DNA of 64,000 nt from Peromyscus leucopus (lineage: Eukaryota > Chordata > Mammalia > Rodentia > Cricetidae), in contig NC_051069.1 of assembly GCF_004664715.2 (NCBI RefSeq), forward strand, positions 7,827,501-7,891,500, in the 5' to 3' direction. Under the pieces are notes generated by a model, which was not told the origin of the DNA, did no database searches, and worked only from the letters and a program-made list of their open reading frames with translations. Positions 42,809-64,000 of the stretch are shown here, one piece after another (the stretch's first letter is position 1; every line of letters begins with the position of its first letter). A program made the position numbers and the translations under genes.

Positions 42809-42886
42809 TCTAAACATTGAAGTTTTTTTTTCCCTCTCCTCCAGGATCATTTTTAAATCCTAGAGATTAAACCTAGGGCTCCTGTC

Positions 42887-43124
42887 ATGCTAGGCCAGTG
42901 GTTCTCAACCTTCCTGATGCTGCAACCTTTTAACCTTTTCCTCATGTTGTGGGGACCCCCCAACTATAAAATTATTTTCGTTGCTACTTCATAAGTGTAA
43001 TTTTGCTGTTATGAATCATAATGTAAATACTTGTGTTTTCTGATGGTCTTAGGCAACCCCTGTGAAAGGGTCCTTCAACCCCCAAAGGGGTCTTGACCCA
43101 CAGGCTGAGAACCACTATGCTAGG
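42887..43124. mobile_element. hAT-type DNA transposon remnant (MITE) with 8-bp duplication
   Basis: A 222-bp element at 42895-43116 has inverted ends (ccagtggttctcaacc at the left, gctgagaaccact at the right). It is flanked by a perfect 8-bp duplication, atgctagg, at 42887-42894 and 43117-43124. An 8-bp duplication and these ends fit the non-autonomous hAT-Charlie elements of rodents. It has no coding capacity and appears inserted in an antisense ID-type sequence. Confidence 0.85.
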
Positions 43125-43149
43125 CAAAGGCAGCACCCCTGGGTTGTAT

Positions 43150-43362
43150 CTTTTAGGATGTTGTATGTGTGCATACATGAGTGCTAAGGTGTGTGTGTGT
43201 GTGTTCACACATGTGCATGCACCTGTAGAAGTCAGAAGAGGGTGTTGAAACTCATGGAGCTGAAGTGGGTGCCTCCTGATGTGGACACTGGGGTCTGGAG
43301 TCTGACCCTCCAGAAGAGCAGGAAGCACTCTTACCTGCTGAGGCATCTCTCATGCCCCAATT
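43150..43362 (-). repeat. B2/B3-family SINE, antisense
   Basis: TG-rich reversed tail, then '...gctgaggcatctctcatgcccc'; diverged. Confidence 0.7.
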
Positions 43363-44042
43363 ACATTTGTGTTATATATTTATAAACCCACCCTAACTTA
43401 CTAAAAGCACGCCTTTTTATGAGGGATAAACCAGTATGCTAACACGCTAAGACAAGGTTGAGATGGCCCTTTCATTTGATAGCAATTTGTAGAATTACCT
43501 GAAGCAAATGCGACCTTGTACTTTGAGCCCGGAAGTCTGAGCGGTGGCAGGGTGGGGGTTTGGGGGGTTGTGTGAGGGGGGGAGTGTGCGCTGGCAACAG
43601 TGCCTACAGCTGCTCTCTCCCTTCCCTGCAGCTGTAGACCCCGGATGTCCACCCAAGCAATAGGAAGCACTTCCTGACTAACTGGGTTAAACTGTTATAT
43701 AATAAATGAAAATGGATCTACCTGAAATTTTTGGGAATTGCTGTTTTAAAATAGCTACTGTATGTATTTTGACCATTATATTATACTGTCACTAATAGAT
43801 ATGAAAATGGTTTTAACTGTTTTTCTAAACAACACTGTCTATATCAAAATTTTCATTTAACAACTGAGTTCTGAGGGGGCAGGAACTGAAATTTATATTG
43901 AAAGTACAGTTTGGTAAGGTAAATGGAAATAATTAGTTGCTCTTATCTGCAGGTACAGTCTGTAAGTATTCTGGGACTGGTCCCTATGAAGAAAAAGGGC
44001 TCTCTGAGAAAACCTGTCCATCCCTAGGGGGTCAGCAGGGCT

Positions 44043-44531
44043 TGGCTGTGTGGTGATATTTTGTTGTACTCTAATAAAGCTTGCCTGAAGATTGACGACA
44101 GAGCTAGCCACAGAGTTAGCCACAGTGGTCAGGCAGTGGTGGCACACACCTTTAATCCTAACACTCAGGAGGCAGAGATCCATCTGGATTTCTTTGAGTT
44201 CAAGGCCATGCTGGGCTACATGAAATTAATCTAGTCTAAAAGGGAAACAGAACCAGGCAGTGGTGGCACACACCTTTAATTCCAGCACTTGGGATCACTC
44301 ACCTTCAATCCCGGCACTAGGAAAGTTGATACAGGAAGTGATATGGCTGGGCAGAGAAAGAAATATAAGGCGGGAGGAGACAGGAACTCACGCTCTTTCA
44401 GGCTGAGAAGTTGGTAAGGTAAGAGGTGGTGGCTGTGGCTTGCTCTGTTTCTGAAATCTTTCAGCTTTCACCCTGACATCTGGCTCCAGGTTTTTAAAAT
44501 AAGACCCATTAGGATTTGTGCAACATGGCAG
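44043..44531 (+). mobile_element. Solo LTR with embedded B1-like units
   Basis: An LTR of about 477 bp (44049-44525), starting tgtggtgatatt and ending gtgcaaca. It is flanked by a 6-bp duplication with one mismatch (tggctg at 44043-44048, tggcag at 44526-44531). An AATAAA signal lies near its start (ctaataaagcttgcc). It is the same family as the provirus LTRs at 57230 and 59258, and it contains two B1-like segments in its middle. Confidence 0.75.
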
Positions 44532-45200
44532 GATAGCCATGCCCAAGTTAGCCTGCAGAGCCAGAGGTATACTTCTGGTCTTCAGGTCCTTCACTGTAAT
44601 TAGTCAGTAAAACCTGAAAATGTTCTTGTATAGACTAGTCCACCAGTTGCTACATTAAAAGAAAATCATTTGGAAATAACTCTTTATATAAAGAGGAACA
44701 GCAACTACAGAAAGACTACAGGAACTGTTTCAGTAGAGTCTGCCTCAGAGTGTGAGTGTGTGCATGGACGAGTCACGCAGTTCCTACACAGATGAATGCC
44801 CTCTTCTCCTGTAAACACGGTTAGCCAGTGATGTGCTTTCCCTGGGGCTAGCAAAGTCAGGTAGTATGGGGGTGGGTGATAAGACTCCAAGTCCTGAGGA
44901 TGCTGATGTCCATGAAGGCAGGCATTTGCTCGAGTTCAGGTCACATAGGGCTTTGTGCTGAATCTAAACAGGTGAGCACCCCAGCCACAGCACCAGGCCA
45001 AGGCCTCTCAAAGGCCACTGCTCTTTCTCTTCTTACTCTGACATGAAGTGCCGAAAAGTAGCCTTTAAATTATGGCGGAAGAAATAAAATAATGCTCAAC
45101 TACTGCCCATTTAAAAAAAGTATTTTTTCCATAAGTTATTTAAAATACAATGCAAGTTATATATAGGATTAGCTAACACTTGTTAGTTGCACCAATAAAT

Positions 45201-47705
45201 AATAATTATCAACATGAAGTAAAAATAAGTATTTATTGCCTAAAATGCTGAACCAACATTTTCAGGGTCGTTTCTCTATATACAAAATGAGAAGACATAC
45301 TAGAGAACCTTATTATAGATAAGGTGATAGTTTCAGGGGTTTAAAGGTTATAAAAAAGTTAAGAAAAAAGACAAAATCAGAAGGTGAATAGCTATGTACT
45401 GTGACGTCGGGCAACAGGAGGAAAATGCTGAATATTTAAAGTAGTATGTACATATACTGAATAACATTCAAACCTAGTAAGAGTCTTAAACAAACTATAC
45501 TAGCAAAAGCATGGTTTATTTCCAACAATTTAAACATAAGCAAAACTAAGAATGAGAAATAAGAACTTAGATAGTGGAGGAAAAGGACATTGCTCTCCAA
45601 CACTACTGGCCACAATTTTCCAAGACGTGTGTTCAATAGAAAAACCGAAAAACAGCTTGTATTAAATTGTTTCAAAAGATGATCCTTACTCTAGTTTTCT
45701 TTGGAGCAAGGCTGACTGAGTTCTATTCCATGTTTTAGATATTATTTTTAAAAATTATCTTCAAACAATAATACTTCCTGGAGATTAAAAGCAGGAGAAG
45801 CACAACTTTATTCAGAGACAAAAACGAACTCAGGGTAGGGCTGGGAGACAGAAAGCGTGCTCAGCCTTCTGAGTGAGTATGAAGAGCCGCTCTGTCTGTC
45901 AGACTACTTCTTACACAGTCTGCACTGTGGAGACTGGAGGGAACAGTGCGAGCTGTTCTCATAAGGGAAGGAGAAAGAAAACACAGACGAGAACCCAAAT
46001 CCCGTTTGAGGGGATGTTCACCACCAGTGCCGACAGCCTCCTCTCTCAAGTGTTCCTCTCAGCTTCCCGTGACTTGGGGAGTGTGGAACAGGACAGCAGA
46101 GTGAGGCTGGGTGGATCCCACAGGAGCGCAGGTACGCGTGCATAGCACCAGTGTTTTCAAGTAAGGAAGTTCAGCCTCGAACCAACTGAACTCAAGATTC
46201 ACATTTTATGCTCTCTCCACAACTTGCCAGAGGGCAAAAGCCATGCAACACTTCAGCCTGGCTACTCAGTGGTGGCAGGAACTGAAAGGCAGCTTTTCTG
46301 TGGCTGAACTGCTGAGTCTCAGGGGTCTAAGATATTTCCAGGTCAAGCATCATGTCTGTTGGCTCTAAACACCAAGTTTGGGACCACCTCCTTTCTCTTC
46401 TTTTAAAATGGCTAGCCTTCTGTTATCAATGATAACCTTTGCAAATGTACATACATACACTGAGAAGACATGAACAATTTTAAAGGACAAAGGATGCTTT
46501 TTCCTTATGAGAAATTATTCATAGAAAGTGATCTTAGAAATAATGTAACTAAAAATACATTTTAAAAGTCAATTTAATACTCATGGTGTTTGAACATTGA
46601 ATTTATTGTCTGATTATGTATAGTTCTACATTTTAGATTCCATGAGCTTCAGATTCTGAAGCTTGTTGAAAAGCTAAGTTCCTCAATATGGGAAATTCTC
46701 TCTGGCTGTACTTTTAAACGGTTACTATTTTTCTGCTTTCAAAAAATACTTTGAATCTCTCTCTATACATATTATTAACAGAATACCCCATTAAAACGTT
46801 ATTTCAGATACATATTTTATAGTACAATTTGCTTTATACCCAATATTTTGGGTGAAATTTGGAAGAATCAGATGTCAATCGTATTTCCCCTCTGTAAGTT
46901 TCCACATAGAATATTAACATTTAAGTTGATATTTGGATTGTGAGCTACTTTCCCTGGGTACTGTTCGCATCTACTCACACTGGAGGAGACTGGACCATGC
47001 GTAGGCACCCTGCCTGACTTCCTGCAGCACTCATGCCCTGCCTTCCATCACTCCCTCTCAGTGGTCAGACTTGGGGTGCTAGCATGCAATCCGAGGAGGA
47101 CGCTGACACCAGCACTGACGTGCTAAAATTCATTCTCTCAGTAATAAAAAAAATATAGGTAGATATACATATAGAGATCTGCCGCTGTGCTACTTACTTC
47201 AAAGAGCAGAGACAAAGAAAATAAACACTTGTTTCATAAGTTTAAATTCATTTTAAGTTTGCTATATTAAATTTAAAAATTAAAAAAATATCAACTTACT
47301 ATAAACAATTTAAAATATGTATAATACAACTTCATGGTTAAAACATTTGAATAGTCCATGAAAGCAGGAGATACTTTGATCTCACATTTCTGTTTAGGTT
47401 CCATACATGATTTTCCTACCTGTTTCTTTTAAGAGAAACCATAAAACAGTTGTCTAATCTGTGGCAATCAAGTTTTTAAAGAGACTTTCTCATCACAAAG
47501 TACTTAATTACTCTACAGGGGAGCTAATGAAGAAAGAAATGGGAAATAAGTGGCTCTCTCCCTATCTGTCACTGTCCTCTTACGAAAGCATTCTGTACAC
47601 AAGTGACCTAAACCTTCCAATCCATTTACAAATGCCTTTTCAAAAAGTGAAGTTTAGAGTCTAAAAGTGTTCCTTTGTACACTGACTATACAATATATAT
47701 TGAAT

Positions 47706-47747
<42 letters not shown>

Positions 47748-47749
47748 AT
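45201..47749 (-). other. Dennd4a: DENND4A 3' UTR (probable extent)
   Basis: About 2.5 kb of AT-rich unique sequence without any recognisable SINE, unlike both flanks, follows the DENND4A stop on the minus strand. Minus-strand AATAAA signals lie at 45807-45812 and 45232-45237, and either could end the transcript. The left boundary is therefore approximate. A CA microsatellite lies directly after the stop (47706-47746). Confidence 0.6.
47706..47746. repeat. (CA)n microsatellite
   Basis: About 20 CA units a few bases beyond the DENND4A stop codon, so it would lie in the transcribed 3' UTR as (TG)n. Confidence 0.95.
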
Positions 47750-60371
<12,622 letters not shown>

Positions 60372-60859
60372 CTAAGAACATAATTATAAGCTTAATTTCC
60401 TTCACGTTTAAAGATAATTATCTAAAAGTCACTTCTTAAATAGAAACAACTACCTACCACCTTCTACCCAGATGGTCAACATCATAATCTCTGCAAGAAA
60501 AACAGCCAGTTTTACAAAGGCATACTACCCTGGGTAAATATGCTGGAGTCCAACTCTTTCCATGTGTGTGTTTGCACTGTGTTAAGGTGTGCATTGTGTT
60601 TAAGTAGGCATGTGCATGCATTTTGTTTAGGTGTGCATACATGTGTACAGCTCAGAGGAAATCTTAAGTGTTGTTCCTCTGCAGCTATCCACTTTTTTTT
60701 TGAGTCAGTATCTCTCATGGCCTGAAGCTTGCCAAGTAGGCCAGATTAGATGGTCAGTGAGCCCCTGGGATTTCTGACTCTCTATTGCTATAATGATAAG
60801 CACAAGCTTCTGCAGCTGGCCTTTAAAAAAATACTCATTATTTAAAGAAATACTTTATT

Positions 60860-61062
60860 TATATTTATGTGTATGGCTATTTTGCTTGCATGAGTGTCTG
60901 AGCACAATGTGCATTCAGCACCCATGAAGGCCAGAAGAGGGCATCAGATCTTCTGGTACTAGAGTTACAGACAGGTGAACCTCCATGTGGGTACTGTGAA
61001 CCTAACTGTGGTCCTCTCTAAGAGCAGTGAGTGCTCTTAATCACTGAGCCACCTCTCCAGGC
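60860..61062 (-). repeat. B2 SINE, antisense
   Basis: 'aatactttatttatatttatg' tail to '...cttaatcactgagccacctctccagg'. Confidence 0.9.
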
Positions 61063-61187
61063 TAGCAATCTTTTTCTTTGACTCATAAATTACCTAGAAC
61101 TTTGGATTTTTTGACACCACACTTATTAATAATTTTAGTTGGATTCTACTGTGGTCAGGAAATATGCTTTCATTAAAAAAATTTTAT

Positions 61188-61345
61188 TGAGGCCATGCAG
61201 TGGTGGCGCACGCCTTTAATTCCAGCACTCAGGAGGCAGAGGCAGGAGGATCTCTGTGAGTTTGAAGCCAGTCTAGGTTACTGAGCGAGTTTCAGGAAAG
61301 GTGCAAAGCTACACAGAGAAATCCTGTTTCCAAAAACAACAACAA
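61188..61345 (+). repeat. B1 SINE
   Basis: 'gccatgcagtggtggcgcac' to 'gcaaagctacacagagaaatcc', with an (AAC)n tail. It shows the cricetid-type middle. Confidence 0.92.
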
Positions 61346-61529
61346 CAACAACAACAAAAAACAAGAAAATCTTATTGAGATATAATTTACATGCTATAAC
61401 ATTCAGAAAATAAATTTCACAAAAATTGACTTCAAAAATTCAAGAAAATTTCCTACTAAGATTTTAGAATTCAGTTAAGTTCAATTTTTAAATTCAATTA
61501 AAATTTTTGTTTATTTGTTTTGAGGGGGT

Positions 61530-61685
61530 GAAGTATTTGCACACCACAGCAACAGTGTGGAGGTCAGGAGGTAACCTGATGGAGTCAGTTCCCCTTTTAC
61601 CATGGAGGTCCCTGGACTGAACTCAGGTCCTCAGGCTTGGTAGCGAGTGCTTCAACCTTCTGACCCATCCTGCCACCAGCCCCGG
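61530..61685 (-). repeat. B3 SINE, antisense
   Basis: 'ggaggtcaggaggtaacctg', 'ctgaactcaggtcctcaggc' and an '...ccaccagcccc' end. Confidence 0.75.
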
Positions 61686-62157
61686 AAGTAAATTATGAAG
61701 TTGTATACTGCAATCTCTACAATGTCAACAACTTTTGTTTCAGCTATTATAAGCGCTGTAGGGAACTTAGGAGGCAAAAGGCATCCATCATGCTAGCAAC
61801 TGTTTACAATTTGTTTCTTCCTTCCTCCCTGAAGATGCAGTTTTTCTGTTTTCCTCAGCGTGGTCTCCCTTGAGCACAGCTCACAAAGCAAGGGTGTTTT
61901 TTATTCACTCTTTCCCTTCTTTATCTGTGAGTGCCCCTATTTTAACTAAACCTGTGAAGAGTATTTTCAATGGATAAAGCCTCTGCATTGGCATGTCTTC
62001 TTTCAACATGTTAAGATGCTTTCTCACTGAATTCTTCCCTTCATGGGTTTATGACGAAAACACATGGCCATTCAGAACTTTATTCTTTTAGCAATTTTTC
62101 TTTAATGTTTTTTTTATTTTTTTTATTTTTTTTTTTTATAAACAGTGAGTTATTTTT

Positions 62158-62337
62158 TAATATTTATTTATTTATTGTGCATACAGTGTTCTGCCTGCAT
62201 CCCTGCAGGCCAGAAGAGGGCACCAGATTTCATTACAGATGGTTATAAACCACTATGTGGTTGCTGGGAACTGAACTCAGGACCTCTAGAAGAACAGCCA
62301 GTGCTCTTAACCTCTGAGCCATCTCTCCAGCCCTTAA
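62158..62337 (-). repeat. B2 SINE, antisense
   Basis: 'atatttatttatttattgtgc' to '...cttaacctctgagccatctctccagccc'; well preserved. Confidence 0.95.
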
Positions 62338-62439
62338 TGTTTTTTTTAACAATTAAAAAGTTGACTTGTTTTCTTACAGATGGCTTTGTTAGCCCTTTGC
62401 TTACAGTAAGTACGGATGCATTAAAAAGGATCTGTTATT

Positions 62440-62580
62440 ATTTTGGAGGTCTATGGCTCGTGTGGAGGTCAGAGAGTAACTGCGGTCAGTTCTCCCCCTT
62501 TACATGGGTTCTGGGAACTGAACTCGGTCACTAGGCTTGTGCAAGTGCCTGTCCTGGCAGTGAGCCATCTCAGTGGCCGC
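62440..62580 (-). repeat. B3 SINE, antisense
   Basis: 'tggaggtcagagagtaactg' to '...ggcagtgagccatctcagtggcc'. Confidence 0.75.
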
Positions 62581-62799
62581 AGATGTGGTTTTCTTTCCTT
62601 TATGGTGTGTTGTGCCATGTCTGTAAATTTGTATCTTTTTTCCAAATGTGGTCAGTTACAGTATTACTAAGTATTCAAGTATCTTTTTGGCAATAATCAT
62701 TTTCCTCAATCCTTTCTGAAATGACAACTATACCTATCCTATTTACACTTTCATAATGTCTAACAAGTCTCTAAGGCTCTGTGCACTTTTAAAAGACTG

Positions 62800-62998
62800 A
62801 CTTATATTTTAGTTTGTGTATGTGCTTTGACTGCACGTTTGCATATGTGCCATGTGTACAGAGTGCTTACAGAGGTCAGAAAGGGCACTGGAACTCTAGA
62901 TAGCTGTGAGCTACCATGTGGATACTAGGAACTGAACCCGGATCTTCTGCAAGAGTGACAAGTGCTTATCTGCTAAGGTATCTATCTCTCCAGCCCCC
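62800..62998 (-). repeat. B2 SINE, antisense, diverged
   Basis: 'gaggtcagaaagggcactgg' body to '...tatctatctctccagcccc'. Confidence 0.8.
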
Positions 62999-63379
62999 CA
63001 TCATCTATGCATTCTTATAGTCTTTTATTTTTGCTGTTATCTGCATTCTGTTCTTGAGTTTATTTCAGATGAGTTTATTTCCTGATAAGTAAGCACTTTA
63101 CCACTGAGTTATATCCCCTGCTTCTGTTTTGTCTGGGTTTCTCTCTCCTTCCCTCCCTCTCTTCTCTCTGACAGGGTTTACTTACATAACTTCGGTTTTT
63201 TGTTTTTGTTTTTGTTTTTTTTTAATAGCTGGCTTTGGTTGTTAGTAGTTTGCTTATGATATGTAATGTGTATAGAAATGGTTTTCGTGGAGGTCAGAGG
63301 ACAACTTCCCTTAGCCTAAGCCTAAGGATAATTCTTCCTCAGAGTCCTGGTCACTGTAACTAAAAGGTGTGCACCACTA

Positions 63380-63530
63380 TTTCCAGCCTTTCAGTTCTTT
63401 ACATCATCATTTTTGAGAAGTCTTATACAGCCCAGGCTAGCATTGAAACTACGTAATGTAGCTGAGAACTGGATTCCTCTGACTCTGTATTCCAAGTGCT
63501 GGGATTACAGGCACATGTCACCATGCCCAT
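63380..63530 (-). repeat. B1-related SINE, antisense
   Basis: 'ttatacagcccaggctagc' to 'gctgggattacaggcacatg'; old copy. Confidence 0.6.
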
Positions 63531-63540
63531 CTGTATTGTT

Positions 63541-63570
63541 ATCATCATCATCATCATCATCATCATCATT
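63541..63570. repeat. (ATC)n microsatellite
   Basis: About ten ATC units. Confidence 0.95.
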
Positions 63571-64000
63571 TCATATTGGCTATTGTGAATTTTAACTCTG
63601 CATAGCACAGGTACTGTTATAATATTTTGGGGAATATGGATGCTTTTGTTTTAGTAAACATTACTAAATTATATTTAGACTGTGTACTATGTTTTGCTTC
63701 TTGTAGGTGGAGTTTGAACTCAGTCTTCTCTGTTAGTCTGCATCTATCGTGTGTGTAAATCAAGGGTTAGGGTAAGACTTGAATGGGTCTCCTTCAAACT
63801 CTTTAGTGCCCCAAGGCCTTCTTTCCTGATTCTTTTGTGCAAAGAGTAAGGGTTCTCCTGTGATTTCAGTTTTTTGAGCTACTATGGCCCACTGTGACTG
63901 CCCTTGGGGCAAGGAGGTATGGGATGAAAAACAGGAAACTCATCTCTGTGGAAGTTCTTCCTCCAACTCCACCAATTCTTACTTGCTTTGTAGAATCTTT

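Larger units (their letters stand above)
40621..45200. other. Intergenic gap between convergent SLC24A1 and DENND4A
   Basis: Dense in SINEs with one hAT-type element and one solo LTR. No coding exon is recognised on either strand, so the two genes meet tail to tail here. Confidence 0.7.
60372..64000 (-). other. Dennd4a: DENND4A intronic sequence to the window edge
   Basis: No exon recognised on the minus strand. It consists of SINEs, microsatellites and AT-rich unique sequence. The remaining 5' exons must lie beyond the right edge. Confidence 0.7.

Noticed and set aside
61700..64000. A further DENND4A exon near the right edge
   Set aside because: I searched the minus strand for frames with flanking splice sites and DENND4A-like residues and found none I could support.

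Overview
The window is nuclear DNA from a muroid rodent, most likely a cricetid (vole, hamster or deer-mouse group). It is packed with B1, B2, B3 and ID-type SINEs. Several B1 copies have the variant reading gcaaagctacacagag, and there are class II-type LTRs with SINE-derived inserts. These repeat types are what point to Cricetidae, and the family-level call is an inference. Gene structure is eukaryotic throughout, with GT-AG introns, a CpG-island promoter and long introns.

Layout. (1) 1-3460: probable first intron, first exon and CpG-island promoter of a minus-strand gene, by human synteny INTS14; the same island may serve the first non-coding exon of the plus-strand gene. (2) 14012-39976, plus strand: SLC24A1, the rod-photoreceptor Na+/Ca2+-K+ exchanger NCKX1, with nine coding exons recognised (numbered 2-10). 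(3) About 40600-45200: repeat-filled gap between two convergent genes, with a solo LTR. (4) About 45200-60371, minus strand: 3' UTR and last ten coding exons of DENND4A, giving the C-terminal 513 residues, fully open. (5) 60372-64000: DENND4A intronic sequence with no exon recognised.

The most interesting observation is in SLC24A1. Its large exon 2 carries three separate one-base deletions, near 14702, 15057 and 15700. Each is placed by homology continuing in a new frame, and the first leads to a stop at 14879-14881, before every exchanger membrane segment. The other eight coding exons, including an 852-nt acidic tandem-repeat exon, are open in frame with sound splice sites, and so are 1542 nt of DENND4A. 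This looks like very recent loss of a rod phototransduction gene, as might be expected in a subterranean or visually regressed rodent. Local sequence error is the alternative that must be excluded.

Other notable items are a short provirus (57230-59631) with a perfect 6-bp target duplication, a Lys-type primer-binding site and LTRs holding a variable number of B1-like units; two solo LTRs; a hAT-type element with a perfect 8-bp duplication; a convergent pair of CTCF-like motifs inside SLC24A1; upstream ORFs before the SLC24A1 start; and an unusual 5' splice site in DENND4A.
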